NCBI GenBank assembly: GCA_028874075.1
Contig: JAPPLU010000093.1
Location: forward strand, 1 to 64,000
Reading direction: 5' to 3'
From: Chloroflexota bacterium
GTDB taxonomy: Bacteria; Chloroflexota; Dehalococcoidia; Lucifugimonadales; UBA3495
DNA: 64,000 nt
In this document: piece after piece, positions 7,680 through 16,631 of the stretch
How the letters are laid out: each line of letters starts with the position of its first letter
Numbering within the stretch: the stretch's first letter is position 1
Program-made: the position numbers and the translations under genes
The notes under the pieces: generated by a model
What the model was told of the DNA's origin: nothing
The model's input: only the letters and a program-made list of their open reading frames with translations
Database searches by the model: none

Positions 7680-9137
7680 CTAAATCCCCGGCCTGGCCTT
7701 GTGCCACTCGGTGGCCTGCTCGTAGGTGTAGGCGATGTTCAGCAGGCGTTCCTCGGCCAGTTGCGGGCCGATAAGCTGCATCCCCACCGGCAACCCCTCG
7801 GAGAAGCCGCAGGGCACGGACATGGCCGGCAGCCCGGCAATGTTGATGGGCAAAGTGCAAACGTCTATCAAGTACATCTGCACCGGGTCCGCCGTCTTTT
7901 CGCCGATGGGGAAGGCCACCACCGGCGACGTGGGAGTTACCAGGGCATCCACCTGCTCAAACACCCGGGCAAAGTCCTGCCGGATCAGCGTCCGAACCTG
8001 CTGGGCCTTCAGGTAGTAGGCGTCGTAGTACCCGGCGGACAGGGCGTAGGCGCCCAGCATTATCCGCCGCTTCACTTCAGAGCCGAACCCCTGCTGCCGG
8101 GTGGTCTCCATGGCCTGCCACATGTCGGGCGTGTCCTGGTAGGAGTACCCGAACTTCACCCCGTCATAGCGGGCCAGGTTTGCTGAGCATTCGGAAGGGG
8201 CGATGATGTAGTAGCAGGCCAGGGCATATTCAGTAGTGGGCAGCGACACAGGTTCCACCGATGCCCCCAGGCTTTCCAGTTCCTTGACCGCGCCCTCCAC
8301 CGCGTCCCGCACCCCCGGCTCCATTCCTTCCACGAAGTACTCACTGGGAATGCCCAGCCTCATGCCCTTGATGTCCCCGGTCAGCCCGGCGGTAAAGTCG
8401 GTGGCAGGCAGGTTCAGGGACGTTGAATCCCTGGGGTCGTAGCCGGCGATGGCGTTCAGGGCGATGGCGCAGTCGGTTACGTCCTTGCCCACGGGCCCGA
8501 TCTGGTCCAGGGAAGACGCGAAGGCAATGAGGCCGTACCGGCTGACCCGCCCGTATGTAGGCTTCAGACCCGCCACGCCGCACAGGGACGCCGGCTGGCG
8601 GATGCTGCCCCCGGTGTCGGAACCCAGGGCCAAGATGGCCTCGTCCGCTGCTACCGCAGCTGCCGCTCCCCCGCTGCTGCCGCCGGGCACCCGCCCCAGG
8701 TCCCAGGGGTTGTGGGTTGGATAGAAGGCCGAGTTTTCGCAGGACGACCCCATGGCGAATTCGTCCATGTTGCCCTTGCCCAGCAGCACCGCGCCCTGGG
8801 CCGCAAGTTTCTCCCAAACCGTGGCGTCGTACACCGGCACAAAGTTTTCCAGCATCCGGGAGGAGCAGGTGGTGGGTATGCCTTTCGTGCAGATGAGGTC
8901 CTTGACCTGCACCGGAATGCCGCTCATGGGACCGCCGCGCCCCTCGGCCAGGGCCTTGTCGGCAGCTTCCGCCTGCTGCAGCGCGTGGTTCTCCGTCAGC
9001 GTAACGTAGGCCTTGACCCGCTCCTCCACCTGCCCGATCCGCTCAAAGCAGGCGTGGGCCAGTTCCACGGCGCTGAAAGACCCGGCGTCCAGTCCGGCCC
9101 GGGCCTCGTGCAAAGTTAGTTGCCATAGTTCAGCCAA
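7680..9137 (-). CDS. gatA: Asp/Glu-tRNA amidotransferase subunit A
   Basis: 485 residues. It hydrolyses glutamine (or asparagine) and passes ammonia to GatB to convert Glu-tRNA(Gln), or Asp-tRNA(Asn), to the amidated form. The amidase triad is complete: Lys79 ([11 protein letters not shown]), Ser154 in [11 protein letters not shown] and the nucleophile Ser178 in [12 protein letters not shown]. The start codon is TTG at 9137 with GGAGG upstream inside the end of gatC. gatC ends 6 bp before it, so the two are translationally linked. gatB is not in the window. An intact asnS at 13.4 kb means the Asp-tRNA(Asn) role is probably not needed, leaving Gln-tRNA formation. Confidence 0.95.
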   Translation of the reverse strand: MAELWQLTLHEARAGLDAGSFSAVELAHACFERIGQVEERVKAYVTLTENHALQQAEAADKALAEGRGGPMSGIPVQVKDLICTKGIPTTCSSRMLENFVPVYDATVWEKLAAQGAVLLGKGNMDEFAMGSSCENSAFYPTHNPWDLGRVPGGSSGGAAAAVAADEAILALGSDTGGSIRQPASLCGVAGLKPTYGRVSRYGLIAFASSLDQIGPVGKDVTDCAIALNAIAGYDPRDSTSLNLPATDFTAGLTGDIKGMRLGIPSEYFVEGMEPGVRDAVEGAVKELESLGASVEPVSLPTTEYALACYYIIAPSECSANLARYDGVKFGYSYQDTPDMWQAMETTRQQGFGSEVKRRIMLGAYALSAGYYDAYYLKAQQVRTLIRQDFARVFEQVDALVTPTSPVVAFPIGEKTADPVQMYLIDVCTLPINIAGLPAMSVPCGFSEGLPVGMQLIGPQLAEERLLNIAYTYEQATEWHKARPGI

Positions 9138-9143
9138 GGGACT

Positions 9144-9434
9144 CTATTCCTCCAGCACCGCCTTTACTCGGAACAGGTCGCCCTCCCGGCGGGGCGCGTT
9201 CAAAAGCGTATCCTCGGCGCTCAGCGATTCTTCCGCCTCGTCTTCCCGCATTACCGAGTTTAGTTCTACCGCGTGCCCGGTGGGTTCCACCTCGCTGGTG
9301 TCCAGCTGCTTCAGCAACTCGAACTGGTCCAGGATGTTGGAAAGTTGTTCCTGGAAGGTGACTATCTCTTCCTCGGACAACCCGATACGGGCCAGGGCGG
9401 CAATGTGTTCAACGTCAGCGCGTTCCAGCGGCAT
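9144..9434 (-). CDS. gatC: Asp/Glu-tRNA amidotransferase subunit C
   Basis: 96 residues from the ATG at 9434 (AGGAAGG ribosome site just upstream); the longer ORF adds 14 residues of unlikely sequence. The family pattern is clear: VEHIAALARIGLSEEE at the N-terminus, then LSNILDQFELLKQLDTSEVEPT, and a C-terminal LNAPRREGDLFRVKAVLEE that matches the usual ...FxVPxVL end. GatC stabilises the GatA-GatB complex. It is the first gene of a gatC-gatA operon. Confidence 0.93.
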   Translation of the reverse strand: MPLERADVEHIAALARIGLSEEEIVTFQEQLSNILDQFELLKQLDTSEVEPTGHAVELNSVMREDEAEESLSAEDTLLNAPRREGDLFRVKAVLEE

Positions 9435-9584
9435 GAAACTTACCTTCCTTCTCTTCGGGCAAGATCTAGCGTACAAGCAATCATAGGCCGAAAGTCTGTC
9501 GCCCTGGGCCTGCCGAAGGGCCTAAAATCTTTCTCCTCAACCTGGCTACGGGCTCGAAAGGTGGCTTGAAGGGTGGAGTGTAGA

Positions 9585-9611
9585 TTCTTCGGCTTCGCTC
9601 AGATTGACAGT
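9585..9611. repeat. Extragenic repeat-like sequence
   Basis: GATTCTTCGGCTTCGCTCAG followed by ATTGACA, in the 222-bp gap between gatC and the SDR gene. TTCTTCG-GC-TCGCTCAGAATGACA-type sequences recur between genes in Dehalococcoidia-like genomes (recalled). Only this copy is evident here. The rest of 9435-9656 shows no gene. Confidence 0.35.
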
Positions 9612-9656
9612 AAATATCATGCCTTTGCCTCTCGGCTTTAGAGGATCGACCTCATG

Positions 9657-10505
9657 TCAGTTCATCTCCGAGCCGCCGGAGACGCTGATGGACAGGCCGG
9701 TCATGTAGTCGGACTCGGCGGAAGACAGGAATGCCGCCATGTTGGCAATGTCGCCGCCCTGGGCAATGCGGCCCATGGGCACCCGGGTGGACCGTTCCTG
9801 CACCATCAGGGCCCGGTGTTCCTCGGCGGACTCCCCTTCGGCGGCCAGGGCGGCGGCGATGAAGTCCACCCGCTCGGTATCCACCAGGCCGGGGCAGATG
9901 GCATTGACGTTGACCTTGTGGGCCGCCATTTCCTGGGCCAGGGCCTGGGTGAAGCCCACCAGGGCAAACTTGGAAGCGCAGTAGACGGCGTAGCGGGCGA
10001 TGCCCCGTTTTCCGGCGCCGGAGGAGATGATGATAATCTTGCCGCCACCGCCCCGGGCCACCATGTGCCGGGCCACGGCCCGGGAGCACAGGTAGGTGCC
10101 GCGGACGTTGACCCGCATCACCTCGTCAAAGGCGTCCTCCTCCAGGTCCACCACCAGGACCCGGTCGCGGCCGGGGCGGGAACCGGCGTTGTTGACCAGG
10201 ATGTCAATCTTGCCAAACCGGTCCAGCGCCTGCTTGATCATATCGTCCACCTGGGCGCTGTCGGAAACGTCGGAGAAGATGCCCAGGGCCTGGCGTCCCT
10301 CCGCCTCAATCTCCTGCACCACGCTGGGCAGGCCCTCCCAGCCCTCGGCCCGGTCCTCGGCGCGGATGGCGGTTACGGATTCCGGAATGTCGGTAACCAC
10401 CACGTCGGCGCCCTCCCGGGCCAGGCGCGTGGCAATGGCTCGTCCAATTCCGTGGCGGCCGCCGGCGCCGGTTACCAGGGCTACTTTACCGTTGAGGTCG
10501 TACAT
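9657..10505 (-). CDS. SDR-family oxidoreductase
   Basis: 282 residues of the classical short-chain dehydrogenase/reductase fold. The NAD(P)-binding motif is TGAGGRHGIG at 12-21. ILVNNAGSRPG follows about residue 104, and the catalytic pair is Tyr175 and Lys179 (YCASK) with an upstream SSGAGK serine region. The C-terminus MTGLSISVSGGSEMN is typical. An Asp at the end of the second strand (VVVTDIPES) suggests NAD preference. It probably oxidises or reduces a hydroxy/keto group on a small organic molecule. It stands alone, with an extragenic repeat just upstream. Confidence 0.9.
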   Translation of the reverse strand: MYDLNGKVALVTGAGGRHGIGRAIATRLAREGADVVVTDIPESVTAIRAEDRAEGWEGLPSVVQEIEAEGRQALGIFSDVSDSAQVDDMIKQALDRFGKIDILVNNAGSRPGRDRVLVVDLEEDAFDEVMRVNVRGTYLCSRAVARHMVARGGGGKIIIISSGAGKRGIARYAVYCASKFALVGFTQALAQEMAAHKVNVNAICPGLVDTERVDFIAAALAAEGESAEEHRALMVQERSTRVPMGRIAQGGDIANMAAFLSSAESDYMTGLSISVSGGSEMN

Positions 10506-10525
10506 TGTTTTACCTCATCTGTTGT

Positions 10526-10559
10526 TAATCCACTAATAGGCACGAATATTCACTAATGG
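10526..10559. repeat. CACGAAT-type intergenic repeat
   Basis: TTAATCCACTAATAGGCACG followed by AATATTCACTAATGG. Related copies, in both orientations, occur at 26719-26753, 37590-37660 and 51530-51610, always between genes. The consensus reads roughly ATCCACGAATRGGCACGAAT with an 11-12 base internal period. Confidence 0.5.
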
Positions 10560-10627
10560 CCCACATTTCCCCGTAATCTCATTTGTGGATGCAACTAAAG
10601 ATAGTTGGTTTTCAGTTATTCCGGCTC

Positions 10628-11170
10628 TTAAGCAGGGTTGGCGCCCTGAAATACGCCCTCATATCCCCTCAAAGCCGGTTGTCCCAGGAGTTCCAGGATC
10701 AAGGAACAGATTTCCATTTCATTTTGGAGCATGATGGTCCAGGGCCCCAGGTTGAAAATCTCCAGCGTAATATAGTTGGAAAAACCTGGGTCTATTTTGG
10801 GAGCGGTGATATGGACTCCTACTCCCAGTCTTGCCAGCCGGCTCTTGCCATCTACCCTTGCGCCCAGCCTGGTGGACAGGGTTACATGCTCCAGGGTAGC
10901 TCCAATCACAAACTGCCCCGGCTGAAGGAAAAAGGGTTCCCGGCTAAGGTCCCTGGTTACCGACTGGGAACGTATAAAGCTGTCCACATTCAGCGTGTTT
11001 GGATCGACATATATTCCCTCAACCGGGTTGGCTCCCAGATCGAATATAGTTGGTCCCAGGCGGAGGTCAATTGATGCTGGCTGTATGGCGCCCCTGCCCT
11101 CATCAAAAGGAATTATTGCCAGGTCGCCGGTCTCCAAGGCTTCCCGTATTTGGAGATCTGACAGAATCAT
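10628..11170 (-). CDS. dCTP deaminase/dUTPase-family protein
   Basis: 180 residues from the ATG at 11170 (MILSDLQIREAL..., the classic Dcd start). Family motifs are IQPASIDLRLG near 30-40 and the long core VDGKSRLARLGVGVHITAPK followed by IDPGF. It would deaminate dCTP to dUTP, or hydrolyse dUTP, in pyrimidine nucleotide metabolism. A trimer is expected. Upstream reading to 11200 is open but lacks the family start. It is 36 bp after a small unknown gene on the same strand and is likely co-transcribed with it. Confidence 0.85.
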   Translation of the reverse strand: MILSDLQIREALETGDLAIIPFDEGRGAIQPASIDLRLGPTIFDLGANPVEGIYVDPNTLNVDSFIRSQSVTRDLSREPFFLQPGQFVIGATLEHVTLSTRLGARVDGKSRLARLGVGVHITAPKIDPGFSNYITLEIFNLGPWTIMLQNEMEICSLILELLGQPALRGYEGVFQGANPA

Positions 11171-11206
11171 GCTCTCTCTTGATGAAGATACTGGCCCCAC
11201 CAGCCA

Positions 11207-11521
11207 CTAGGCAGTGATGCTTTCCAGTTCCGCATCTGTCAAAAGCCAGGTGGGCCTTCCCTCGTTGCTTATCGGGAAATAGACTATGGTCTTGTCGCCA
11301 TTCCTTCCTGCCAGGGTAGCAGGCACATACTTGTTGTCCACCAGGGTGGAAGTAGGTATCAGGGCATCAAATTGACGCCCCCGGAATTCCATTACGATAA
11401 AAGTGTCGTGACCCAGAGGCACAGTGTTACCGTCCTGAGGATTGGGGCTGATCTGGTGGGGCTCCAACTTAATCATGATTTTCCTGGGCGGGTCCCACCA
11501 TTCAACGTTTGACATTCCCAT
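11207..11521 (-). CDS. Hypothetical protein
   Basis: 104 residues from the ATG at 11521, chosen because AAGGAG lies 7 bases before it. The protein begins MGMSNVEWWDPPRKIMIKLE and shows alternating beta-like stretches (DTFIVMEFRGRQFDALIPTS; DKTIVYFPISNEGRPTWLL). There is no signal peptide or membrane segment. I do not recognise a family. Tight spacing to the dcd-like gene downstream (36 bp) and to the MaoC gene upstream (33 bp) suggests one operon. Confidence 0.6.
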   Translation of the reverse strand: MGMSNVEWWDPPRKIMIKLEPHQISPNPQDGNTVPLGHDTFIVMEFRGRQFDALIPTSTLVDNKYVPATLAGRNGDKTIVYFPISNEGRPTWLLTDAELESITA

Positions 11522-11554
11522 CACGTTGCTCCTTGTTTCTTGGCGAAGAGGCAA

Positions 11555-11995
11555 TTACTCCTCATTACTGGGCAGGGAAATCAGGGCCGTGCCGCCCACG
11601 TACCGTTCCCCGGCCTCGCCCATCATCAGCACGTCGCACTCCACCAGGTTCTCCCCATCCTCCTGGCGGGTATCGGTAACGGTGGCGGAGATCAGCAGGG
11701 GCTTGTTGTGGGGGACGGGCTGGCGGAAGACCAGGTCCAGGTCTTTTAACGCTTCCGGCCCCGCCCAGTCGGTAAGGGCCTGGCTCATGATGGCCATGCT
11801 CATCACGCCGGGAACGATGGGGCTGGGGAGACCCGATGCCTCGGCCATCTCCTGGCTGGTGAACCGGTTGGGCATTGGATTGCCCCAAAGCTGGCAGAAG
11901 TTGATGACGTTCTCGTCGGTGGCCACCAGTTCCACCGGGCCAATTTCGTCGCCCAGGTCTATGTCTTCAAAATAGGGGCCGTTGCGGTCAGCCAT
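11555..11995 (-). CDS. MaoC-like dehydratase
   Basis: 146 residues from the ATG at 11995. A hot-dog fold MaoC-type enoyl-CoA hydratase half: YFEDIDLGDEIGP at the start, NRFTSQEMAEASGLPSPIVP in the middle, and KDLDLVFRQPVPHNKPLLIS toward the C-terminus. The usual Asp/His hydratase dyad is not obvious in this subunit; the His is expected in GxxxHP-type positions and here the region reads GNPMPNRF. It is 8 bp downstream of a second hot-dog gene, so the two probably form a heterodimeric (R)-hydratase, as in HadAB- or mesaconyl-CoA-hydratase-like enzymes. Confidence 0.8.
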   Translation of the reverse strand: MADRNGPYFEDIDLGDEIGPVELVATDENVINFCQLWGNPMPNRFTSQEMAEASGLPSPIVPGVMSMAIMSQALTDWAGPEALKDLDLVFRQPVPHNKPLLISATVTDTRQEDGENLVECDVLMMGEAGERYVGGTALISLPSNEE

Positions 11996-12003
11996 TGCTC
12001 GCC

Positions 12004-12453
12004 TTACTCCCGGGATGCGTAGGATTCCTGGACGTCGGCAACCACCACCCCGTCCTGGTTGGTGAAGGTGGTCTCCCAAACGGTAAAGACCATGGTGCCG
12101 CTGCGCCCCGTCTTGGGGTATACCTCTTTGAGATGGGACGAGGCCATCAGGCTGTCCCCGGCCACGATGGGCGCCCGGGACTGGACCCGCTGGCCGGCGT
12201 GGAAACGCATAATGCCAAACTTCAGCTCAATGTCGGGCAGTTCCACGTTTCGCACCAGCATGGTAACCAGGGTGGGCGGGGCCAGCACCCCGTTGTAGCC
12301 AGCCGCCTGGGCGGTGGCCGCATCGGTATACATGGGGTTAGTCTCGCCGATGCTGCGGTTGAAGGTCTGGATCACGTCGGCGGTTATTGCAAAGGGGCCA
12401 GCCTCGTGCTCCACGCCGTAGAGCTCCCGGTTGTATTCCAGTTCCATAGTCAT
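12004..12453 (-). CDS. FAS1/MaoC N-terminal-type dehydratase subunit
   Basis: 149 residues of the MaoC-dehydratase N-terminal (HadA-like) type. ITADVIQTFNRSIGETNPMY, then AAGYNGVLAPPTLVTMLV and HAGQRVQSRAPIVAGDSLMA are characteristic of the hot-dog helix and the G-D-x-L turn. It is paired with the adjacent MaoC-like gene (8 bp spacing). Together they would hydrate or dehydrate an acyl-thioester. Substrate unknown. A second in-frame ATG two codons in is an equally good start. Confidence 0.8.
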   Translation of the reverse strand: MTMELEYNRELYGVEHEAGPFAITADVIQTFNRSIGETNPMYTDAATAQAAGYNGVLAPPTLVTMLVRNVELPDIELKFGIMRFHAGQRVQSRAPIVAGDSLMASSHLKEVYPKTGRSGTMVFTVWETTFTNQDGVVVADVQESYASRE

Positions 12454-12526
12454 GGGTGTCTCCTCAGCGGCGCGCCCGCCGTGGTGTAGTTGCTGCGGAA
12501 GAGGTCGCCGGCCAGGCTGTTGACGG

Positions 12527-13177
12527 CTATGGGTTCGTGTCCTTTAGCCACACCGGAGTAAAATCGCCGGCCAGCAGGGCTTCCACCAGCTGCCGCTCGT
12601 CCCGCACCTCGGTGGGGAAGGAAGTAACGCAGGACCCAAGATGGCTGGCCAGGTGAGCGTCGCTGCCGCCGGTGCCCAGGAAATTGTGCTCCTGGCACAG
12701 TGCGTCGGCACGTTCGTTTTCCCCGGCCCGGCTGCCGCCGTTCACGCGCTCCACTATGTGCAGGTCGGGGAAGGCCTCACCCTGCTCCATATAGTCCACC
12801 AGCCCGATGCCGAAGCGGCCAGGGTGGGCCGGGACAGCGATGGCCCCGTGGTGGCGGGCGGCCTTCATCAGTTCCCGCGCGTCCATCTTGACGTCGCCCA
12901 GGTCGATATCCTTGGCCAAACCTTCGTTAACGCCATAAACCAGGACATGGCCGTAGCGGGTATCCAGTTCCGAGGCCTTCATGATAAGCACGTCGTACTC
13001 GGCGGCCAGCTGCGAATAGTCCTTGTCGAAGTCGAACTTGCGGTGCTCGGTGAGAACGAAGCCGTCGATGGTGTAGCCCCGCTTGCTGCGCAGAACGTGG
13101 ACCCATTTTACGTATTGCTCAACGGTGGCGCGGGAATCGTCGGAGGAAACCGAGTGGCTATGCAGGTCCAGGTACAT
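12527..13177 (-). CDS. PHP-domain metal-dependent phosphoesterase
   Basis: 216 residues from the ATG at 13177, where the PHP motif begins at once (MYLDLHSHSVSSDDS; His6 and His8 as metal ligands). Further ligand-like motifs are FVLTEHRKFDFD, MKASELDTRYGHVLVYGV, AVPAHPGRFG and LGTGGSDAHLASHLG. This set fits a PHP phosphoesterase with a tri-metal site. The upstream extension to 13294 lacks family sequence. It is divergent from asnS, and both promoters must lie within 13178-13414. Confidence 0.85.
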   Translation of the reverse strand: MYLDLHSHSVSSDDSRATVEQYVKWVHVLRSKRGYTIDGFVLTEHRKFDFDKDYSQLAAEYDVLIMKASELDTRYGHVLVYGVNEGLAKDIDLGDVKMDARELMKAARHHGAIAVPAHPGRFGIGLVDYMEQGEAFPDLHIVERVNGGSRAGENERADALCQEHNFLGTGGSDAHLASHLGSCVTSFPTEVRDERQLVEALLAGDFTPVWLKDTNP

Positions 13178-13375
13178 GCGACGTAATATCAACTCCAGGA
13201 TGATTGGGGCAAACGGCAGTGCCTGCAGGATGGACCGATGGCGCCACTGGCCCCAAAAAGGTCTGTCGCACAACTCGCCCTTCGCCGACAACAATAATAG
13301 CGTTCGGGCAGTATTTCAGCAACCAATTGCGCCGGTTGACCGTTGGCCCCCTGCTTTCCCTCCCCGTCCCTCAAT

Positions 13376-13383
13376 GCTAGAAT
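13376..13383 (+). promoter_or_regulatory. Extended -10 promoter of asnS
   Basis: TGC-TAGAAT (TAGAAT at 13378-13383, one mismatch to TATAAT, preceded by the extended -10 TG). No clear -35 is seen. The expected start of transcription is about 13390, giving a leader of roughly 25 bases with the AGGAGG ribosome site at 13402. Confidence 0.4.
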
Positions 13384-13414
13384 CGGACTAAATGGGCCTG
13401 CAGGAGGCATTGCT

Positions 13415-14800
13415 ATGCAGCGTACCAGGGTCAAAGACATCCTCAACCGCGAGACACCCGGCGGCGAGGTGCTGGTCCAGGGCTGGGTCAAGACCTGCCG
13501 TTCCTCCGGCGCCGTTGCCTTCATCCAGATCAGCGACGGCTCAACCCTGACCGACCTGCAGATTGTGGTGGAGCCCTCTTCTCCCGACTTCGCCCTGGTG
13601 GAGTCTTTAACTACGGGCTGCAGCGTCAGCGCCCAGGGTGAACTTGTGGAGTCCCAGGGCAGGAACCAGAAGTACGAGGTCAATGCCAGTCGACTGGAAG
13701 TCCTGGGCCAGGCCGACCCCGAGGAATACCCCCTGCAGAAAAAGCGTCACACTCTGGAGTTCCTGCGGAAGATCGCCCACCTGCGTCCCCGCACCAACAC
13801 CTTCGGCGCCATGGCCCGGGTCCGAAGTACCATGGCCTACGCCATCCACAGCTTCTTCCAGCAGCGGGGTTTCCAGTACATCCAGACGCCCATGATCACC
13901 GCCAGCGACGCTGAAGGCGCCGGTTCCATGTTCCGGGTAACCACCCTGGACCTGCAGGACCCACCCCGCCGCGACGGCCTGGTGGACAGCTCCGAGGACT
14001 TCTTCGGCCAGCCCACCTTCCTGACCGTCAGCGGGCAGCTGGAGGCGGAGATTTTCGCCCTGGCCCTGTCCGACGTTTACACTTTCGGCCCCACCTTCCG
14101 CGCCGAAAACTCCAACACCTCCCGCCACCTGGCCGAGTTCTGGATGGTGGAACCGGAGGTGGCCTTCTGCGACCTGGACGGCCTGGCCGAACTGGCCGAG
14201 GACTTCCTAAAGTACATTTTCAGCCAGGCCCTGGAACAGTGCCCTGAAGACATGGCCTTCTTCAATCGCTGGTACGACAACTCGGCCATCGAGACCCTGG
14301 AGGGCATCATCAACTCCAGCTTCGAGCGCATGACCTACACGGAGGCCGTCCGGCTGCTGGAAAGCTCCGGCGAAAGCTTCGAGTTCCCCGTCTCCTGGGG
14401 CCTGGACCTGCAATCCGAACATGAACGGTACATCACCGAGAAGCGGGTGGGACGGCCCGTGGTCGTAACCGACTACCCGCGAGACATCAAGGCCTTCTAC
14501 ATGCGCCTGAACGACGACGGCGAGACGGTGCGGGCCATGGACGTGCTGGTGCCCCGCATTGGGGAAATCATCGGCGGCAGCCAGCGCGAGGAAAGGGAGG
14601 ACGTGCTGCTGGAAAGGATGAAACAGTCGGGGCTGGACGCGGAAAACTACTGGTGGTACCTGGACCTGCGCCGCTACGGCACCGTCCCCCACGCCGGCTT
14701 CGGCCTGGGCTTCGAGCGAACCGTCCAATTTGCCACCGGCATGCAAAACATCCGCGACATCATCCCCTTCCCACGGACTCCGAAGAGCGTGGAGTTTTAG
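13415..14800 (+). CDS. asnS: Asparaginyl-tRNA synthetase
   Basis: 461 residues from the ATG at 13415 (CAGGAGG 8 bases upstream). A class II aminoacyl-tRNA synthetase that charges tRNA(Asn). The N-terminal OB fold ([20 protein letters not shown]) binds the anticodon. The catalytic core shows motif 2 ([20 protein letters not shown]) and motif 3 ([15 protein letters not shown]). [11 protein letters not shown] separates AsnS from AspS. It ends with the typical [10 protein letters not shown]. The stop overlaps by 4 bases the end of the convergent DUF5615-type toxin gene. Confidence 0.95.
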   Translation: MQRTRVKDILNRETPGGEVLVQGWVKTCRSSGAVAFIQISDGSTLTDLQIVVEPSSPDFALVESLTTGCSVSAQGELVESQGRNQKYEVNASRLEVLGQADPEEYPLQKKRHTLEFLRKIAHLRPRTNTFGAMARVRSTMAYAIHSFFQQRGFQYIQTPMITASDAEGAGSMFRVTTLDLQDPPRRDGLVDSSEDFFGQPTFLTVSGQLEAEIFALALSDVYTFGPTFRAENSNTSRHLAEFWMVEPEVAFCDLDGLAELAEDFLKYIFSQALEQCPEDMAFFNRWYDNSAIETLEGIINSSFERMTYTEAVRLLESSGESFEFPVSWGLDLQSEHERYITEKRVGRPVVVTDYPRDIKAFYMRLNDDGETVRAMDVLVPRIGEIIGGSQREEREDVLLERMKQSGLDAENYWWYLDLRRYGTVPHAGFGLGFERTVQFATGMQNIRDIIPFPRTPKSVEF

Positions 14801-15138
14801 GGGGAGTTCCCTTCCGGTGAGCCGATTTCGATCTCCACGACCTGCCCAGGCTCTATTGAGTCCCCGACATTAGCTATCTCTTGAACATGACGCCTCGTCC
14901 GGGGCCACGAGGCCTTCATCAAAACGATTATAGAGAGGCTGCGATGTGCCAAGTTCTGTTGATATCGGAGGCCTTGGTCCGTAGTAATTAGGAGTTGGTA
15001 GCCTTCCTGTTCTGCCACGTCCAGCAGGTTGCCGTTTCGCAGCCTTGACCATCCTTTCCTGCTGGGGATATCGACTGTGTGACCAGTCAGACTTCTCCGC
15101 AGGGGCAGGGGTGTCCCCTGGTCGAAGAGTATCTTCAC
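14797..15138 (-). CDS. DUF5615 PIN-like toxin
   Basis: 113 residues. The start [17 protein letters not shown] and the central [15 protein letters not shown] are the conserved acidic motifs of the DUF5615 PIN-like family, which are expected to form a small metal-dependent RNase. The gene starts inside the stop of the DUF433 gene (4-base overlap), the standard antitoxin-then-toxin order. Its 3' end overlaps the asnS stop tail to tail, so transcription of each may affect the other. Confidence 0.85.
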   Translation of the reverse strand: MKILFDQGTPLPLRRSLTGHTVDIPSRKGWSRLRNGNLLDVAEQEGYQLLITTDQGLRYQQNLAHRSLSIIVLMKASWPRTRRHVQEIANVGDSIEPGQVVEIEIGSPEGNSP

Positions 15139-15359
15139 CGCGCCCTTTCCTTCTGCAGTTGCGTCGCTTCATGCTCCCACACGGCCTTGACGTGCCACTC
15201 TTCCACGCCGTCAAACCATTTGACGAACTGCTTTACGGTAGCTCCGTCCTCCACGTTCTCGAAAAGGGCGTGGACCGGCACCCTGGTTCCCTTGAATACC
15301 CAGGCTCCGCTTACAACATCAGGGTGTTGTTCCACTGCCGGACAGTCTTGCCAGTTCAT
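15135..15359 (-). CDS. DUF433 antitoxin
   Basis: 74 residues from the ATG at 15359 (GGGAGG 5 bases upstream). Typical DUF433 pattern: HPDVVSGAWVFKGTRVPVHA followed by LFENVEDGATVKQFVKWFDGV, a winged-helix-like DNA-binding fold that binds and neutralises the neighbouring DUF5615 PIN-like toxin. The 4-base overlap with the toxin gives coupled translation. The operon is probably self-repressed, as in other type II modules. Confidence 0.85.
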   Translation of the reverse strand: MNWQDCPAVEQHPDVVSGAWVFKGTRVPVHALFENVEDGATVKQFVKWFDGVEEWHVKAVWEHEATQLQKERAR

Positions 15360-15540
15360 CTCTACCTCCCGCTTCACATGCTCCACGCGATCTCGGGGTG
15401 ATTAGAGTATAAGACCAGTATAATCGTCCTCAGCCACCGGCGCCGCCAGCTTCTTACCAACGCACGAAACCAGGTAAAGAGCCATCTTTCACTCCAACAC
15501 GGCAAAATAGAAGAACAGGACCAACAGCAATTCCATCCCC

Positions 15541-15565
15541 TGCTGTCAATCCTGTCCATCCATGG
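15541..15565. repeat. CCTGTTCA-type intergenic repeat
   Basis: TGCTGTCAATCCTGTCCATC followed by CATGG, just beyond the 3' end of the sulfurtransferase gene. It is related to copies at 29926-29975 and 35032-35153. The consensus is roughly ATCCTGTTCATCCTGTTCATCCATG. Such sequences recur between genes in many bacteria (recalled). Confidence 0.4.
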
Positions 15566-15581
15566 CTAACGGCGGGCGTGG

Positions 15582-16427
15582 TTACGGCTTTTCTATCGGA
15601 GCCCCCACGATGCTGCCCCACTCGGTCCAGGAACCGTCGTAGTTGCGCACGTTCCCGTAGCCCAGCAACTGTGTCAGCACGAACCAGGTGTGGGAGGAAC
15701 GCTCGCCGATCCGGCAATAGGCGATGGTATCCCTGCTGCCGTCGACGCCCTGCCCACCGTACAGTGCGGCCAGCTCGTCGGCCGACTTGAAGGTGCCGTC
15801 CTCGTTGGCCGCCTGGCCCCAGGGGATGTTGGCGGCGCCGGGGATGTGCCCGCCCCGCTGGGAACCTTCCTGGGGCAGGTTGGGCGGCGCCAGCAGTTCA
15901 CCGCTGAACTCCGCCGGCGACCGCACGTCCACCAGCGCGGTATTGCCGGCGCCCACGGCGGCCAGCACCTGGTCCCGGTAGGCGCGGATGCTCTCGTCCG
16001 GGTCCTTGGCGCTGTAATTGGTCGCGGCGTAGCTGGGAACATCGGTGGTCATCGGGCGGCCCTCGGCTTCCCACTTGGCCCGGCCGCCGTTCATCAGCTT
16101 CACGTCGCCGTGGCCATAGTACCGGATCTGCCAGAAGGCCCAGGCGGCGAACCAGTTGTTGTTGTCGCCGTACACCACGACTGTCGTGTCATTGCTGACC
16201 CCGGAACCGCCCAGCAGTCCTTCCATTTCGTCCTTGCTCAGCAGGTCGCGGCGCACCGACTGCTGCAGCTGGCTCTGCCAGTTCCAGCCCACGGCTCCGG
16301 CGATGTGGCCCTGCTCGTAGGCGGCCGTGTCCACGTCCACCTCAATCAGCCGTACGTTGGCATCGCTTCCGTGTTCCGCCACCCACTCGGTGCTCACCAG
16401 GGATTCGGGATGCGCATATTCTGCCAT
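15582..16427 (-). CDS. Thiosulfate/mercaptopyruvate sulfurtransferase
   Basis: 281 residues from the ATG at 16427 with GGAGGA 9 bases before it. Two rhodanese domains: an inactive N-terminal one ([20 protein letters not shown]) and a catalytic C-terminal one with [24 protein letters not shown] and active-site Cys238 in [12 protein letters not shown]. The CRIGER loop is the CysA/SseA-type thiosulfate sulfurtransferase form. It would move sulfane sulfur from thiosulfate to an acceptor such as cyanide or thioredoxin, in the cytoplasm. It is divergent from queF. Confidence 0.93.
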   Translation of the reverse strand: MAEYAHPESLVSTEWVAEHGSDANVRLIEVDVDTAAYEQGHIAGAVGWNWQSQLQQSVRRDLLSKDEMEGLLGGSGVSNDTTVVVYGDNNNWFAAWAFWQIRYYGHGDVKLMNGGRAKWEAEGRPMTTDVPSYAATNYSAKDPDESIRAYRDQVLAAVGAGNTALVDVRSPAEFSGELLAPPNLPQEGSQRGGHIPGAANIPWGQAANEDGTFKSADELAALYGGQGVDGSRDTIAYCRIGERSSHTWFVLTQLLGYGNVRNYDGSWTEWGSIVGAPIEKP

Positions 16428-16559
16428 TTTGTCTGTTCCTCCATGCGGGTTTTGATGAGCGTCATTATACCTGCCGATTTCGTAAAGGCAAAGGTAAATT
16501 TCAGCAGCCATTTGCAGCGGCGGTAAGCTCTTTAATTCAGTACAAGACCATCAACCCTT

Positions 16560-16588
16560 TTGACACATAGCCCAAACATATCTAATAT
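16560..16588 (+). promoter_or_regulatory. Sigma70-type promoter of queF
   Basis: A perfect TTGACA (16560-16565), a 17-base spacer and TAATAT (16583-16588, 4 of 6 to consensus). The predicted start is near 16595, leaving a leader of about 37 bases. That is too short for a standard preQ1-II riboswitch, and I see no clear preQ1-I fold. Confidence 0.5.
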
Positions 16589-16631
16589 ATGGCAATTAAT
16601 CTGGCCCCATGGGCGAGCGGAGGATTTCTCC

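Noticed and set aside
16512..16631. preQ1 riboswitch before queF
   Set aside because: The expected leader after the promoter at 16560 is only about 37 bases, and I could not find a preQ1-I pseudoknot pattern.
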